Shown here: piece by piece, positions 9,504 to 19,458 of the stretch | How positions within the stretch are numbered: position 1 is the first letter of the stretch | Layout of the letters: every line of letters starts with the position of its first letter | From: a virus | IMG/VR virus record: IMGVR_UViG_3300009184_000001 | Span: 1 to 64,000 of that record | Reading direction: 5' to 3' (one strand) | DNA length: 64,000 nucleotides | Position numbers and translations under genes: made by a program | Notes under the pieces: model-generated | What the model was told of the DNA's origin: nothing | Databases searched by the model: none | What the model saw: only the letters and a program-made list of their open reading frames with translations

Positions 9504-9913
9504 AGTATCTCCTCAAAAGGGGCGTTTGTATCTGAAACAGTAACAATGCCTACTTCAGTTGTGGCTTGTTCTTTATTAGGTAGCAAGTAAACAACAGTAA
9601 CAGTTAAGCTGTTTACATTTTCATCAAAAATAGGGTCAATTGAAGTTATTTCCAATAAAGGAAATTGTTCATGAAAAACTCTAGAAACTTCTTTTGTAAC
9701 AACATCAGTAGTAGAACTTATGGTGTCAAATAGAGAAGCGCCAATTTTTGTACCATAATTTGGGCGCATTACTCTTTCACTAATTCTAGTTCCAAGAGCA
9801 ATACGTACTCTATCTGCCCAAATTTCATTTTGAGTAGTAGCTAAAACCAGGTTTCCATTAGATAAAGACAAAGGTAATTTTAATGCCACTTCAGTTGTAC
9901 TTATTTGGGACAT
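9500..9913 (-). CDS. gp25-like baseplate wedge protein
   Basis: 137 aa. The block NEIWADRVRIALGTRISERVMRPNYGTKI is the hallmark of the GPW/gp25 family (T4 gp25, P2 gpW), whose members connect the baseplate wedge to the first sheath ring. Length is normal for the family. It sits immediately upstream of the J gene, the standard gene order in contractile tails. Confidence 0.9.
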   Translation of the reverse strand: MSQISTTEVALKLPLSLSNGNLVLATTQNEIWADRVRIALGTRISERVMRPNYGTKIGASLFDTISSTTDVVTKEVSRVFHEQFPLLEITSIDPIFDENVNSLTVTVVYLLPNKEQATTEVGIVTVSDTNAPFEEIL

Positions 9914-9914
9914 A

Positions 9915-11189
9915 TTATACTCCTACTGCTTTCCATTGTTGTGGAAGCTTTACAAATCCTTGACTTCCTTCTTTTATAATCATATCAGTAGATGATAGCT
10001 TTACGGTGTCCATGTTAAAGTATAGGCTTGAAATTCCACCATTTTGCAAAACATCCGCGTTAATTACCCCAACATTAGAGGCATCTCTAGTTCTAAATGA
10101 AGTCTGTACGGTGTCACCTAGGCCATCTGTTGCAATTTTTAACTCAATAACATAGTCTCCAATTTTGTGAAACATGTGCTTAGCCTCTTTAACCATCCAA
10201 AAACCATCAGTAAGGTTACCTGTTCCTGATATAAAAGTTGTTGAAAAAGGCCTGATTCGAGGGTCTCCTTGACCGTGTACCGTAGCAGGAAGATTAAATC
10301 TAGCAAGTTCAGCAGCACCTTTAGCTTCGACTAAAGCGGCTTCTGAGCTAGGAGCTACTCTGTCTGTTCTGTACTCAGAAAATAAAACATCAGTGTTTCT
10401 ATCACGTAAGTTAGTCCCAGTTATAGCCGGACTAGCTTGGGATAGGTACTGTTTGTTTGTTATTGGGTCAACACCACCAACATTTTTAATAGTTCTATAG
10501 TTGACACTATCTTCAATATTGTCTCCGCTAATTACAGTAAAACTGTCTAGAGTCCTATCCAATGCCTGAGTGTTAAAAGGTATTGTAGCGTCACCAATAC
10601 TAAGTATGGCTGCATTGCTAAACCCTAAGTCAATAAGTTTATCTAAGGGACGAAATATAAAGTTCATTCCATCAACAATTACCCCATAACCAATTCTTTT
10701 AGCCTGCTCAACAATCCACTCCCAGTAAGTTAAACCAGCTATTGTTAACTGTGGAAATTTTTGTGAAACATTATCCCCAATAAAATTAAACCCATACTCT
10801 TTAACAATTTCTTCTACAGCCTGGGGAATTGAGTAGTCTTTAAAAACTCTTGCAACTCTAGCCTTTAAAGGAAATGAGCTTCCAACACAAACAATAGTCA
10901 TAGAGTTCATTCTTTGAGGGGAGTTTCCTTTAGACACAGTTGATACGTAGCCTACCCAACTTTTAGACAAAGTGTCCTGGTTCCAAGAAAATTGAATAGG
11001 TAGACCAGTGTGCAGTGAGTCAAACCAAAGAGTGCTTTCTGCTGGGTACTCTAAAACCATGACGTCATGGGCGTATTGTTTTTGGTATAAATCGATTCTT
11101 CTAGGCTGAGCCGTTAAAGACGGCAAAGTAGGAAAGGTAATAGCTGTGTTTGTACCTCTCCTATACTTACCAACAAAAACATCAGACAC
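9915..11189 (-). CDS. baseplate hub protein (gp27/gpD-like)
   Basis: 424 aa. The beta-rich N-terminus (PLPI-type QFSWNQDTLSKSWVGYVSTV), a central segment YGFNFIGD ... QLTIAGLTYWEWIVEQAKRI, and the LDKLIDLGFSN block match the late-control D/gp27 hub family organisation. It lies between the LysM-like protein and gp25, as in P2-like and CIS clusters. Expected to form the trimeric hub that carries the spike. Its start overlaps the LysM-like gene by 8 bases. Confidence 0.75.
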   Translation of the reverse strand: MSDVFVGKYRRGTNTAITFPTLPSLTAQPRRIDLYQKQYAHDVMVLEYPAESTLWFDSLHTGLPIQFSWNQDTLSKSWVGYVSTVSKGNSPQRMNSMTIVCVGSSFPLKARVARVFKDYSIPQAVEEIVKEYGFNFIGDNVSQKFPQLTIAGLTYWEWIVEQAKRIGYGVIVDGMNFIFRPLDKLIDLGFSNAAILSIGDATIPFNTQALDRTLDSFTVISGDNIEDSVNYRTIKNVGGVDPITNKQYLSQASPAITGTNLRDRNTDVLFSEYRTDRVAPSSEAALVEAKGAAELARFNLPATVHGQGDPRIRPFSTTFISGTGNLTDGFWMVKEAKHMFHKIGDYVIELKIATDGLGDTVQTSFRTRDASNVGVINADVLQNGGISSLYFNMDTVKLSSTDMIIKEGSQGFVKLPQQWKAVGV

Positions 11190-11457
11190 TTGGAATCCTT
11201 ATTGTTGCTCCAATAGGAATAGAAAATGGGTCAATAATCTCTGGATTTGCATCCATTATTTTCCACCAAAACACAGGGCTACCTAAAAGTTGCTCAGAGA
11301 CAAGGTCAATCCTGTCTCCAGTAGTCCAAGTGTAATAGTAAAAAGTAAACTTGGCTTTTGGAAAAGTTCGGTATACACCTAATCGGTATGTTTGAGTTCT
11401 TGCATCCTGTGCTTTTATGATAGTGCCAGTGGCGTATCTACTATCGGTGTATATCAT
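11182..11457 (-). CDS. LysM-like tail protein (gpX/gp53-like)
   Basis: 91 aa. The C-terminal part TTGDRIDLVSEQLLGSPVFWWKIMDANPEIIDPFSIPIGATIRIP has the LysM layout: GDR-helix, W-K-I-x-x-A-N, then P-x-G-x-x-I-R-I-P. Such small LysM proteins act as hub or wedge connectors in contractile tails. It overlaps both neighbours slightly, indicating translational coupling. Confidence 0.8.
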   Translation of the reverse strand: MIYTDSRYATGTIIKAQDARTQTYRLGVYRTFPKAKFTFYYYTWTTGDRIDLVSEQLLGSPVFWWKIMDANPEIIDPFSIPIGATIRIPSV

Positions 11458-12683
11458 TAAATTCCTCCTCCGCCGCCATTGCCGCCTGGGTACTGCCCTG
11501 AAACAGGGTAGTCGGGGAGACGAGCAAAGGCGATATCAACTGTGCTGAACAATGGCACCATACGCTCATTAAAAATCATATGGTTAATATTTAAACTGTT
11601 TACAACTCCAAGATACCGAAGTGATTTACCTAAGTGAAGTTCTACTGGGATTGCTGGTAACCAGCCCATATCAGCTGTGTTTTCTCCGCGAAGGTAACTG
11701 CTCATTGTTGTCCCCATAAGAACTCTCAATAAGTATTCAAGGTCATACATAGTGCCTTTATTATAGATATCTTTTTCTTCTTGTTGATTGGCAGGTGCTT
11801 TAGCATACCTATCTCTGTTTTGCAGGTTACCGTACTCATCATAATACTGCATATCAAAAATACGATTAATAATGATTTGGAAAGATACAGAACCTTGCGA
11901 ACCAGAAACTCCCGCTAAGTTAAACATTTCAGTTCCAGAGGTAATCATAGTTACGTCTACGTTAGGTGAGGTGAAGTAACTCATCGCAACAGTTCCAGGG
12001 TTATATTGGAACTGGAACCCGTAGTTGTGTTTATCAAAATAGTCTGATGACTGAGCTTTATTTGAACCAGAGTTCCAAGCTTTTAATACCTGCTCAGAAG
12101 TAACAATCATACCTTTACTTCCAAGAACTGAAGTCCACAAATCACCAGCAGAGTGAACAACTGTAGGCTGGTTATGGGAGAGCATTAGTTTGTTTACAAA
12201 GTCTGTTCTATTGCTAAAATATGCTTCTTTTACAGAACTGGCATTATAAGACAAAGGAGTAAAGGTGCTTTTATTAATTGATTTATAAGCTCCAACTCCA
12301 TTTCCAGTAATCTTTTTAGCATCTGTTAACGCTTGAATTGCTGAAGAGGTTTTAGAGATTTCTTTACTAACACCCAACGCTATGTTTAAGGAAGAAAGCT
12401 TTCCAGATACGATATCTCTTTGACTTTGTAAACTTATAATTGATTGTTCTAATATATCAATTGATGATTGGGTTGTGTTATTGTTTTGAGCAGGGTCAGA
12501 GTCGTTCAGTGTTTTAAGCTGTGTTTTTTTATCTGCAATTAAAATATCAAAATCTTTAACTTGCCTTGTAAGGTTTGATATTTTATCAGAATAAGAAGTC
12601 AAAGCCGCTAATTCATTTACAGCAATTTGTTGGTCAGCCGCTGCTGCAATAGCTTTATCACGTGATGATGTTGCTGCCGCCAT
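11457..12683 (-). CDS. contractile-injection tube/hub adaptor protein with coiled-coil N-terminus
   Basis: 408 aa. The N-terminal ~110 residues form heptad-like coiled coil (ISNLTRQVKDFDILIADKK; SLQSQRDIVSGKLSSL). The C-terminal part begins FQFQYNPGTVAMSYFTSPN, the typical opening of CIS tube/hub adaptor proteins (Afp7 or gp53-like), and ends in a Gly-rich tail. It sits between the tape measure and the LysM protein, a conserved slot for tail tube-baseplate adaptors. Confidence 0.7.
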   Translation of the reverse strand: MAAATSSRDKAIAAAADQQIAVNELAALTSYSDKISNLTRQVKDFDILIADKKTQLKTLNDSDPAQNNNTTQSSIDILEQSIISLQSQRDIVSGKLSSLNIALGVSKEISKTSSAIQALTDAKKITGNGVGAYKSINKSTFTPLSYNASSVKEAYFSNRTDFVNKLMLSHNQPTVVHSAGDLWTSVLGSKGMIVTSEQVLKAWNSGSNKAQSSDYFDKHNYGFQFQYNPGTVAMSYFTSPNVDVTMITSGTEMFNLAGVSGSQGSVSFQIIINRIFDMQYYDEYGNLQNRDRYAKAPANQQEEKDIYNKGTMYDLEYLLRVLMGTTMSSYLRGENTADMGWLPAIPVELHLGKSLRYLGVVNSLNINHMIFNERMVPLFSTVDIAFARLPDYPVSGQYPGGNGGGGGI

Positions 12684-15301
12684 TACATACCTCCTGTGTT
12701 AGATAGAAGTGAATTATCGTCTAGGTACTGTTTTACTAGTTGAGCAAATTTAACAGCATCAGCAGAAGTTACATCTGGAACTTGTACAACGATACTTACG
12801 TTATTGCTAATGTTATTTTTTGCACCCCCAGAATCAGAAGTAAGTACGTTTCCAGTAACTGGGGTGTACTTAGTAGGGTCACCGCTCATAGCTTGATTCC
12901 AAGCCCCTGCACTCATACCAAGGTTTGCCGCCATAGCTTGAACTGAACCAAGAATTTTACTTGTATCTCCAGAATATAGGCCAGATAAAGTGTTCATAGC
13001 ATTAGTAATGTTTGAGGGTGTCCCACTCATTGCTTTAGCTCTGTCTACTGGACCGGCCACCGCACCCGAGGAGGAGGAAATAGGGGCGCCTGTTGAGTCT
13101 GGCTTTAAAGTCATTCCTTGGCTAGTACCGTTTACCAGACCGCTTAGTCCCATTCCACTACTTTGAATACTTCCCGCACTATCTGGGTTTACAGAGGTAC
13201 CCATACCACCAGCTGTTTGACGTCCTTTGCGAATTTCAAAGTGCAAGTGAGCTCCAGCAGGTCCAAGTGGTTCAGTACGACCTGAGTTTCCTGCTTTACC
13301 AATAACCTGCCCTTTACTAACAGGGTCATTTGCTTTTACTAATACCTGAGATAAATGTCCATAAATAGAAGTGTATTCACCATCTCCACCACTATGAACA
13401 ATAGTAATATAATTTCCAAGACTTCCTCCAGTAGAGTCTTGATTAGGGTGGTTATCAATTGCTATTAAAACAATGCCGTCAGCAACTGCTCTTACATCAT
13501 CTCCAATATTATAGTTATAGTCTGTTCCACCATGGGTGTGTTTTAACCCTTTTTCGTCTGTCCTTGTTGTACCTAATGCCTCGTTTACTTTGTGGCCACT
13601 TGCAACATACGATATGTCAAACAACCCTCTTCCACCGCCACCCCCAGTACCACCAGTTCCTACAGAGCGACCAGTTCCAACTGAGTTGTTATTGGTTGGA
13701 CCACCAAAACCACCTAGTAAAGTAGCTCCAGCAGAGCTTCCTAGAGCAGCACCCATGCTTGCACCCATGCTACCAGCAATGATTCCCATTTCAGTAAGCG
13801 CAGGAGCAGGGTTAAGTGCATCCATACCCATAAAGGCTTGACCAATACCAGCTAATCCTTTACTTGTAAAGTCAATAGCGGTGTTTACTCCACCAATAAG
13901 GCCCTTAGTAGTATTAGCACCAAACAATGTCTGAATCATTGCACTAGCTCCACCAAGAGCCTTAGACAAAGCCCCAGCAGTAGCATTTAAAGCCATCAGA
14001 GCGTTGCTAGCCTGATTAATTCCGCTAATGTAACTTGCTTGCGCACTATCCATTGCAGCCGTTGCAGAGGTATCTACAGCCATTTGTGATGCAAGTGGGT
14101 TTTTAGAAGCTAGCCCATTAGTTACATCTGTAGAAGAAGAAAGGTCGACTTTATTTCCACCAGTGGCTCTGTCTATCATGTACTGTTTAAACATTTGAGC
14201 ACCCTGCTTATCGCCACTAAAGAACGAGTCAATAGTTACGCCAAGAGAACCTCTACGAATAGACGACATAGTTTGTTCTTGGTTAGCTTGTCCTCGTCCA
14301 GCAGTAAGACGTTGCGCTAGTTCTTCAAAAATTTGTCCCTGAGTCTTTTCTTTACCAGTAGACAAATCAGCGGTGTAAATACCAAAATTCTGCAGCGCAC
14401 TTGCTGCGCCTTTAGCAGAAGTCAAACCTTCGATAGAGGCTGCTGCATCTTCATTTGAAATGTTCATATAACGAGCAGCGTTACCAATTGTGTTCATGGT
14501 TTGACCATAAACGTCTTGATTTGAAGACATACCACGAGAAGCTAAGTATTGAGCAACTTTTGCATCTGAACCTGGGGAAGTGATTGCAGACATTGCACTA
14601 AGTCTGCCAAATGTTTTTTGAGAAAGAGTCCCAGCGTTAGTACCACTATAGATACCCGCATTGTAGTACCCAGTTGCCCTACCCATTACTCCTTCAACTC
14701 CAGGAAGGAAAGTGTTAATAGCACCTTGCATACCCTGCATAAGTTTTACAGTGTCGGAAAGACCATACATGCTACTGGTAATGTTTGCTTGTGATTCTGG
14801 AGATAGTGCTGCAAATCTAGACTGTTTCATAACGTTTCCATTACGGTCTGTCATGGCATCTCCATTGCCATCATACATTGTCTGTGTTTTGCGGTTACTA
14901 ATGCCCTTCATACCAAGGTAGGCTCCTTGAGCCCTATCCTTCATTTTCTCCATTTTTTCTTCATTGGAGCGCTTAATTTCCTGCATTCTTTGGAACTGAC
15001 CTCCAAATGTGCCGTATCCAAGAGAAGAGTCATAGCCTCCGTGCATATTGACCACATCGGGTCTCTGCATTCCAAGTCTGTTCATCGCAGCTTTTGCAAA
15101 ACGACCTTGGCTCATGTTAGCTCTGGTGTTCATTGCAGCAGACATGTCTTTAGCAGAAGGCATACCGCCTCCGCCAGATTTGCCTTTAGAGCCTTCTCCA
15201 CCCATGTTAGAGTCAAACTGAGATGACTTCTTAACTAAGTTGTCAACAATCTTCTCAGCTTGTTTAAGCCTGGATACAAGGCCTTCTAAACTATCAGCCA
15301 T
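12683..15301 (-). CDS. tape measure protein with M23 metallopeptidase domain
   Basis: 872 aa. A long helical Ala/Gly/Met-rich body with hydrophobic patches (about residues 430-530) is typical of tape measures. An embedded LytM/M23 domain (about 565-700) has H-G-G-T-D-Y, then YGHLSQVLVK and AHLHFEIRKG, which carry the metal-binding His/Asp and HxH motifs. It would set tail length and cut peptidoglycan during DNA entry. AAGGA lies a few bases before the ATG. The short chaperone frame ends two bases upstream. Confidence 0.85.
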   Translation of the reverse strand: MADSLEGLVSRLKQAEKIVDNLVKKSSQFDSNMGGEGSKGKSGGGGMPSAKDMSAAMNTRANMSQGRFAKAAMNRLGMQRPDVVNMHGGYDSSLGYGTFGGQFQRMQEIKRSNEEKMEKMKDRAQGAYLGMKGISNRKTQTMYDGNGDAMTDRNGNVMKQSRFAALSPESQANITSSMYGLSDTVKLMQGMQGAINTFLPGVEGVMGRATGYYNAGIYSGTNAGTLSQKTFGRLSAMSAITSPGSDAKVAQYLASRGMSSNQDVYGQTMNTIGNAARYMNISNEDAAASIEGLTSAKGAASALQNFGIYTADLSTGKEKTQGQIFEELAQRLTAGRGQANQEQTMSSIRRGSLGVTIDSFFSGDKQGAQMFKQYMIDRATGGNKVDLSSSTDVTNGLASKNPLASQMAVDTSATAAMDSAQASYISGINQASNALMALNATAGALSKALGGASAMIQTLFGANTTKGLIGGVNTAIDFTSKGLAGIGQAFMGMDALNPAPALTEMGIIAGSMGASMGAALGSSAGATLLGGFGGPTNNNSVGTGRSVGTGGTGGGGGRGLFDISYVASGHKVNEALGTTRTDEKGLKHTHGGTDYNYNIGDDVRAVADGIVLIAIDNHPNQDSTGGSLGNYITIVHSGGDGEYTSIYGHLSQVLVKANDPVSKGQVIGKAGNSGRTEPLGPAGAHLHFEIRKGRQTAGGMGTSVNPDSAGSIQSSGMGLSGLVNGTSQGMTLKPDSTGAPISSSSGAVAGPVDRAKAMSGTPSNITNAMNTLSGLYSGDTSKILGSVQAMAANLGMSAGAWNQAMSGDPTKYTPVTGNVLTSDSGGAKNNISNNVSIVVQVPDVTSADAVKFAQLVKQYLDDNSLLSNTGGM

Positions 15302-15302
15302 A

Positions 15303-15434
15303 TTAAGTCCTTACTAACTTTCCAGCAGCCTTGGCCATTTCTAGCCAATTAGCTCTTTCCTTAGGAGTTAACTCTTTAATTTCATTCAGAGTCCACCCTG
15401 TAAAACTTACGGTTAATGCCATCCAATCTGACAT
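15303..15434 (-). CDS. second frame of tail-assembly chaperone (likely expressed by frameshift)
   Basis: 43 codons from an ATG at 15434, but the same frame is open further upstream past the stop of the preceding gene (15457), reading F-A-S-K-V-S-H-Y-Y-K-L-M-S-D-W. The peptide (SHYYKLMSDWMAL ... WTLNEIKELTPKERANWLEM) is the compact helical type of phage chaperone extension located just before a tape measure gene. No Shine-Dalgarno precedes the ATG, so expression as a +1 (or -2) frameshift extension of the 271-aa upstream product is more likely than independent initiation. Confidence 0.6.
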   Translation of the reverse strand: MSDWMALTVSFTGWTLNEIKELTPKERANWLEMAKAAGKLVRT

Positions 15435-15456
15435 TAACTTGTAGTAGTGCGATACT

Positions 15457-16272
15457 TTAGAAGCGAAACAAAGTTCCAAGATTAATTGGAACCACTACCT
15501 TTCCTTCACAGTCTGGACAATCAATAACAATGTCATCAAACTGTGGGCCAGGAATACGTTTTGCAATCTCATCACCAATTTTTTTACGGTCAACTAGTCC
15601 AATTGCTTGAACTTGAGCTTTACCCATAACAGGCTTGCCGTCAATTTCAAGAATAGTGTGCTGTAGCAGTGTTGTTGTTAATTCTGCGCCATTACGGTCA
15701 GTACTTGTTGCAAGTTCTTTTTGCACTACTCCCGTAGGAAGAGTAACTTCATACACACTTGATTTACCTTGAACAGTGAACACCCGGTCTACAATTGAAT
15801 CTACTAAAATCTTGACTTTAATATCACGGTCAACGTCTATTTCTACATCTTTAAAATCATCACAACCAACGCAATAGGTAGACACTTCAGTTACTTTACC
15901 AAAAGTAACTTTAAAAATTCCTAGCATAAGAGCATCACGGTCACCTGAAAGCAAAGAATCAAGAAGTGGTTCTGTTACTGGTAAATCACCAAGTTTAACT
16001 ACAGCACGATTTAGAATAGTATTAAAAGCTTTTCCAATGTTATTGGATTTGCCAATAACCTCTTCGTCTTTTCCATTTAGTTCACGAACTTCAGCGGTCC
16101 TGATGACCTCCCCAGCTGGAGTAATAAATCCAGCAGGGAGGTTCACCAAGGTGTCCGAAGGAGTGTTGATAATTAGTGGTGAAGTGTTTTGTGTTTCTGT
16201 GCTTTGCAGTACTTTGTTAATAAGGTCGTTATTAAGTTCAGCACCACTTGCAGTTTTCATATTGTTTTCCAT
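15457..16272 (-). CDS. T4 gp26-like baseplate/tail assembly chaperone with two CxxC pairs
   Basis: 271 aa. The body (RELNGKDEEVIGKSNNIGKA ... LLSGDRDALMLGIFKVTFG) resembles the T4_baseplate (gp26-type) family common just upstream of tape measures in contractile phages. Two CxxC pairs, CVGC at mid-protein and CPDC near the end, probably bind one zinc. It ends LGTLFRF-stop, 22 bases before the ATG of the next short frame. AAGGA precedes the start codon at proper spacing. Confidence 0.75.
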   Translation of the reverse strand: MENNMKTASGAELNNDLINKVLQSTETQNTSPLIINTPSDTLVNLPAGFITPAGEVIRTAEVRELNGKDEEVIGKSNNIGKAFNTILNRAVVKLGDLPVTEPLLDSLLSGDRDALMLGIFKVTFGKVTEVSTYCVGCDDFKDVEIDVDRDIKVKILVDSIVDRVFTVQGKSSVYEVTLPTGVVQKELATSTDRNGAELTTTLLQHTILEIDGKPVMGKAQVQAIGLVDRKKIGDEIAKRIPGPQFDDIVIDCPDCEGKVVVPINLGTLFRF

Positions 16273-16291
16273 ATAATTATCCTTTTTCTAT

Positions 16292-16924
16292 TTACTTAAA
16301 TTTTGCAGCAGAGCCACCGGCTGTTAGGTCAGTGCCCCAGTTCATGTCGAAACCTTCATGAACAAGAGTCATCTGCTCTACAAACAAAGCGTTGTCACCA
16401 GCGTTTAGGTCAGAGTAAGCAACAGCTGTTGGCCAGCAGTTGTACACCTGGAAACGTGCTGAAACGTGGTCCTTGTAGTTAGCAGTAGTTAGCTCTAGGT
16501 TGTTTCCACCAGAACCGGCAATTGGGTGGGTTAGCACTTCAATTTCCAAGTCACAGCGGAAGTTTTCACCCTGCTGAGAAGTGGTGCCGTTTTGAACGGT
16601 AGCAAACAACTTGCGCATCCAGTCCCAGTGCTGTGAGGTACCTAGTACGACACCACGCTGCAATGTGATTGGTGAGAAGGTTGTCTGACCAGGAATCTGG
16701 TGAACAGTGGTGTTGTAGCCACCCTCACGGTAAGGGATGCTGTCAGTAGTTACTGACAAACCCGATACAGAAGTGAAGCCGACAGTCACCTTTGGGGTTT
16801 TCAACCAAGAACCGCCACCTGCGTTGCCACCAGTAAGTGGCTTGAAGGTAACCAGGAACCTAAAGTTTCTGATTGGGTCGGTCTCAAGAGTTGAACGGTT
16901 GTTGATAATAGTTGGTCCAGCCAT
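16292..16924 (-). CDS. tail tube protein (gp19-like)
   Basis: 210 aa. The opening DPIRNFRFLVTF, the segment VSGLSVTTDSIPYREGGYN, and W-D-W-M-R-K-L-F followed by a C-terminal NCWPTAVAYSDLNAGDN block match the phage T4 gp19 tube family. It polymerises into the inner tail tube. It directly follows the sheath gene in transcription order, the standard arrangement. Confidence 0.9.
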   Translation of the reverse strand: MAGPTIINNRSTLETDPIRNFRFLVTFKPLTGGNAGGGSWLKTPKVTVGFTSVSGLSVTTDSIPYREGGYNTTVHQIPGQTTFSPITLQRGVVLGTSQHWDWMRKLFATVQNGTTSQQGENFRCDLEIEVLTHPIAGSGGNNLELTTANYKDHVSARFQVYNCWPTAVAYSDLNAGDNALFVEQMTLVHEGFDMNWGTDLTAGGSAAKFK

Positions 16925-16942
16925 TTATTATTTCTCCTTTGG

Positions 16943-19432
16943 TTATTCTGCAGTCTTTTGACTGAGGTTAATGACAACAAATTCTGCAGGGTATTCAAGA
17001 GCCACACCAATTTCAATGTGAACCTCACCAGCCTGAATGCTTGCTGTGGTGTTATTTTCTGCATCACACTTGATGTAGAAAGATTGTTCTGGAGTAGTTC
17101 CACGTAGACCACCCTGATTGCGGTAATCATTTAGGAATACACCAAGAACAGTAATGAGACGTGCCCATAGGGTTTCAGTGTTGTTTTCAAATAGCGCAAA
17201 GATAGATAGGTCATTTAGACGCTTTTCAATGTACGACAATGAACGACGCATGTTAATGTAACGGTTTGCACTACCATCTTGTAGCAGAGTACGTCCACCC
17301 ATTACAACTACACCAGCACCTGGAATATTACGAATAGCGTTAACTACATTTTTTCCTGAGGTCAACCCTGCGGCACTCATTCCAGAGTTTAGTTGGTCAA
17401 GTTCTGACGGGCTAAATGCACGCTCAAGAGCAATTGCATCTTTAATAACGGCGTTAATACCAGCAGCTACCTTGAATGCACCAACACGACGGTCAGTAGC
17501 AAGGTATAGACCAGCTACAGCACCAGAAGGGCCCATCTTACGTACAGCGTTACCAGACTTACCTAGTGGGTCTTTAATATAGACCTGTGGGTAATATACT
17601 GCAGAACGGCTGCTTGCATTTAGGTCACCAGCTTGACCCAAAGCTGCATCAACAGTTAGGTCAGGTGCAGTTTCAATTACAACAAAGTGTCTCTTGCTAG
17701 AATTGTCAGTTTCGCTCCAAGACTGAAGAGCCTTGTAAACTTCCTTGGCAATACCCCAACCACTTCCAGTGTCAAATGATGCAGTTCCAGCATTCAAACC
17801 AAGAGCATTTGTAGCATTTCCAATATCTACAGTTCCACCAGAAACTCCACCAACAGTAAATGTAAATGGACTAGTAGTAGTAACTGCAGTGGTAGTTAGA
17901 TTAGCATTTAGGAAAGTCAAGCTTGGTACAGTAAACGCTAACACGGCTCCAGCCAATGGGGTAATTCCAGTAGAAGTCGTAGTACTTAATTCAAATGTTG
18001 TTGCATTTGGAATTTTAGCAATAGTTGTTCCAGTAGGTAATGCACCAGTACCACTTGAAACTGTAACACCCATACCTACACGCAGTACGTCAGTTGAGCT
18101 TACCGTTACTGTTGTAGTTACTACGCTTCCAACGGTTACGTTAGCTGATGTTCCGTTTCCAACACCACCACCATTAGTAAGACCGCTGAAAGTCAGAGTT
18201 GCAGCAGCTAGGTCAAGCGTTGGAGCCTTGTCCAAAACAAACGATGTAGCGTTTGTAATGCTAGCAATCTTTGTATTAATTGGAAGAGTACCAGTACCGC
18301 TAATAGTAACAGTCATACCAACACTAAGAGGGTAAGTTGAACCAGTAACAGTAACTGTAGTTCCTAAGTTAGTAGTTGTACCAGTTCCAACACCAGTAGT
18401 AACAACTGAAGTAGGAGCAGTCAAACCACTAATACTTAGTAGTTCTCCAGCTAGGAATGGATGTGCAGTTGCAGTTGTAAACTTAGCAGTTTTAGCTGTG
18501 TTATCGTAGAACACGCTAATTGGGGTAGCAATCTTACCAACAGTAGTATCAGCAACACGGCCAACAACGTCTGGAAGGAAGAATACCAAAGGCTGGTCAA
18601 TGTTTTCAAACTCCTTGAATACAGAACAGTCAGAAACTGCAAAAGTACCTGGTGTTAGAGATGCAGGGTTGTAAACAGTGTTACCAGTGTAATCTGCATA
18701 CACAAAGTCAACATCAGGGTTAGGAGCACCTGATAGAACAATAGTGTCTGTTTGCGGAATGTTTAGTACGTTTTTTGCAACAACATAGTTTACCTTAGGT
18801 GAAATTACAGCACCAGAAGTATCGTATTCAGTTTCAATTCCTTCAAGAATCTTAATGTAATCAGAACCAAATGCCAACACTGTAGGAGCGTAGTCTCCAG
18901 AAAGTGCATCATGGAAAATAACGCCGTTAAACTGCTCTACAATAACGTCATCAGTAATGCTGTTAGTAGTAGGGGTGTTTGCATCGTAATAAACACTAAT
19001 GTCATAGTATCCAGCAAGACGCACGGCTTTTGAAGCAACGATAGCTACACGGATGTTGTTTCCATCTAGACCACGGTGCTTAGCTGCGATAGTGCAGAGA
19101 GTACCTGAAGCAGGTGTTCCAGTACCCGTAAAGGTAACAGCACTTTTTGCCACTTTCTTTGAAGAAGAAGGGAAAATACGCTTTACATAAAGCTCAGTTC
19201 CACCATTCTTAAAGAATGAACCAACGCTAAAAGTCGCTGGGTATTTTGCATTGTAACCACCAAATATGTTAGTAAAGTCATACCATGACGTTACCTTTGT
19301 AATCTGGTCTGAGCCACGCTCAAATGCTGCAATTACAGCACCTGCGGCGTTAGCCGTTGCAGCTATGTTTGCTGGTGCTGCAGCCAGTGGAAGTTCATTG
19401 ATGAACACTCCAGGACGATTATATGTCGCCAT
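16943..19432 (-). CDS. tail sheath protein with large beta-repeat insertion
   Basis: 829 aa. The N-terminus YNRPGVFINELP and the C-terminal domain (AAGLTSGKNVVNAIRNIPG, MGGRTLL, YINMRRSLSYIEKRL, FYIKCDAENNT) are unmistakable sheath motifs; the C-terminal strands interlock sheath rings. Residues about 300-545 are a Thr/Val/Gly-rich insertion with two similar ~85-residue units (LSVGMTVTISGTGTLP and LRVGMGVTVSSGTGALP), predicted to protrude as surface domains. This makes it much longer than typical sheaths. Confidence 0.93.
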   Translation of the reverse strand: MATYNRPGVFINELPLAAAPANIAATANAAGAVIAAFERGSDQITKVTSWYDFTNIFGGYNAKYPATFSVGSFFKNGGTELYVKRIFPSSSKKVAKSAVTFTGTGTPASGTLCTIAAKHRGLDGNNIRVAIVASKAVRLAGYYDISVYYDANTPTTNSITDDVIVEQFNGVIFHDALSGDYAPTVLAFGSDYIKILEGIETEYDTSGAVISPKVNYVVAKNVLNIPQTDTIVLSGAPNPDVDFVYADYTGNTVYNPASLTPGTFAVSDCSVFKEFENIDQPLVFFLPDVVGRVADTTVGKIATPISVFYDNTAKTAKFTTATAHPFLAGELLSISGLTAPTSVVTTGVGTGTTTNLGTTVTVTGSTYPLSVGMTVTISGTGTLPINTKIASITNATSFVLDKAPTLDLAAATLTFSGLTNGGGVGNGTSANVTVGSVVTTTVTVSSTDVLRVGMGVTVSSGTGALPTGTTIAKIPNATTFELSTTTSTGITPLAGAVLAFTVPSLTFLNANLTTTAVTTTSPFTFTVGGVSGGTVDIGNATNALGLNAGTASFDTGSGWGIAKEVYKALQSWSETDNSSKRHFVVIETAPDLTVDAALGQAGDLNASSRSAVYYPQVYIKDPLGKSGNAVRKMGPSGAVAGLYLATDRRVGAFKVAAGINAVIKDAIALERAFSPSELDQLNSGMSAAGLTSGKNVVNAIRNIPGAGVVVMGGRTLLQDGSANRYINMRRSLSYIEKRLNDLSIFALFENNTETLWARLITVLGVFLNDYRNQGGLRGTTPEQSFYIKCDAENNTTASIQAGEVHIEIGVALEYPAEFVVINLSQKTAE

Positions 19433-19458
19433 TGTTTCTCCTTAACTAGATGATTATT

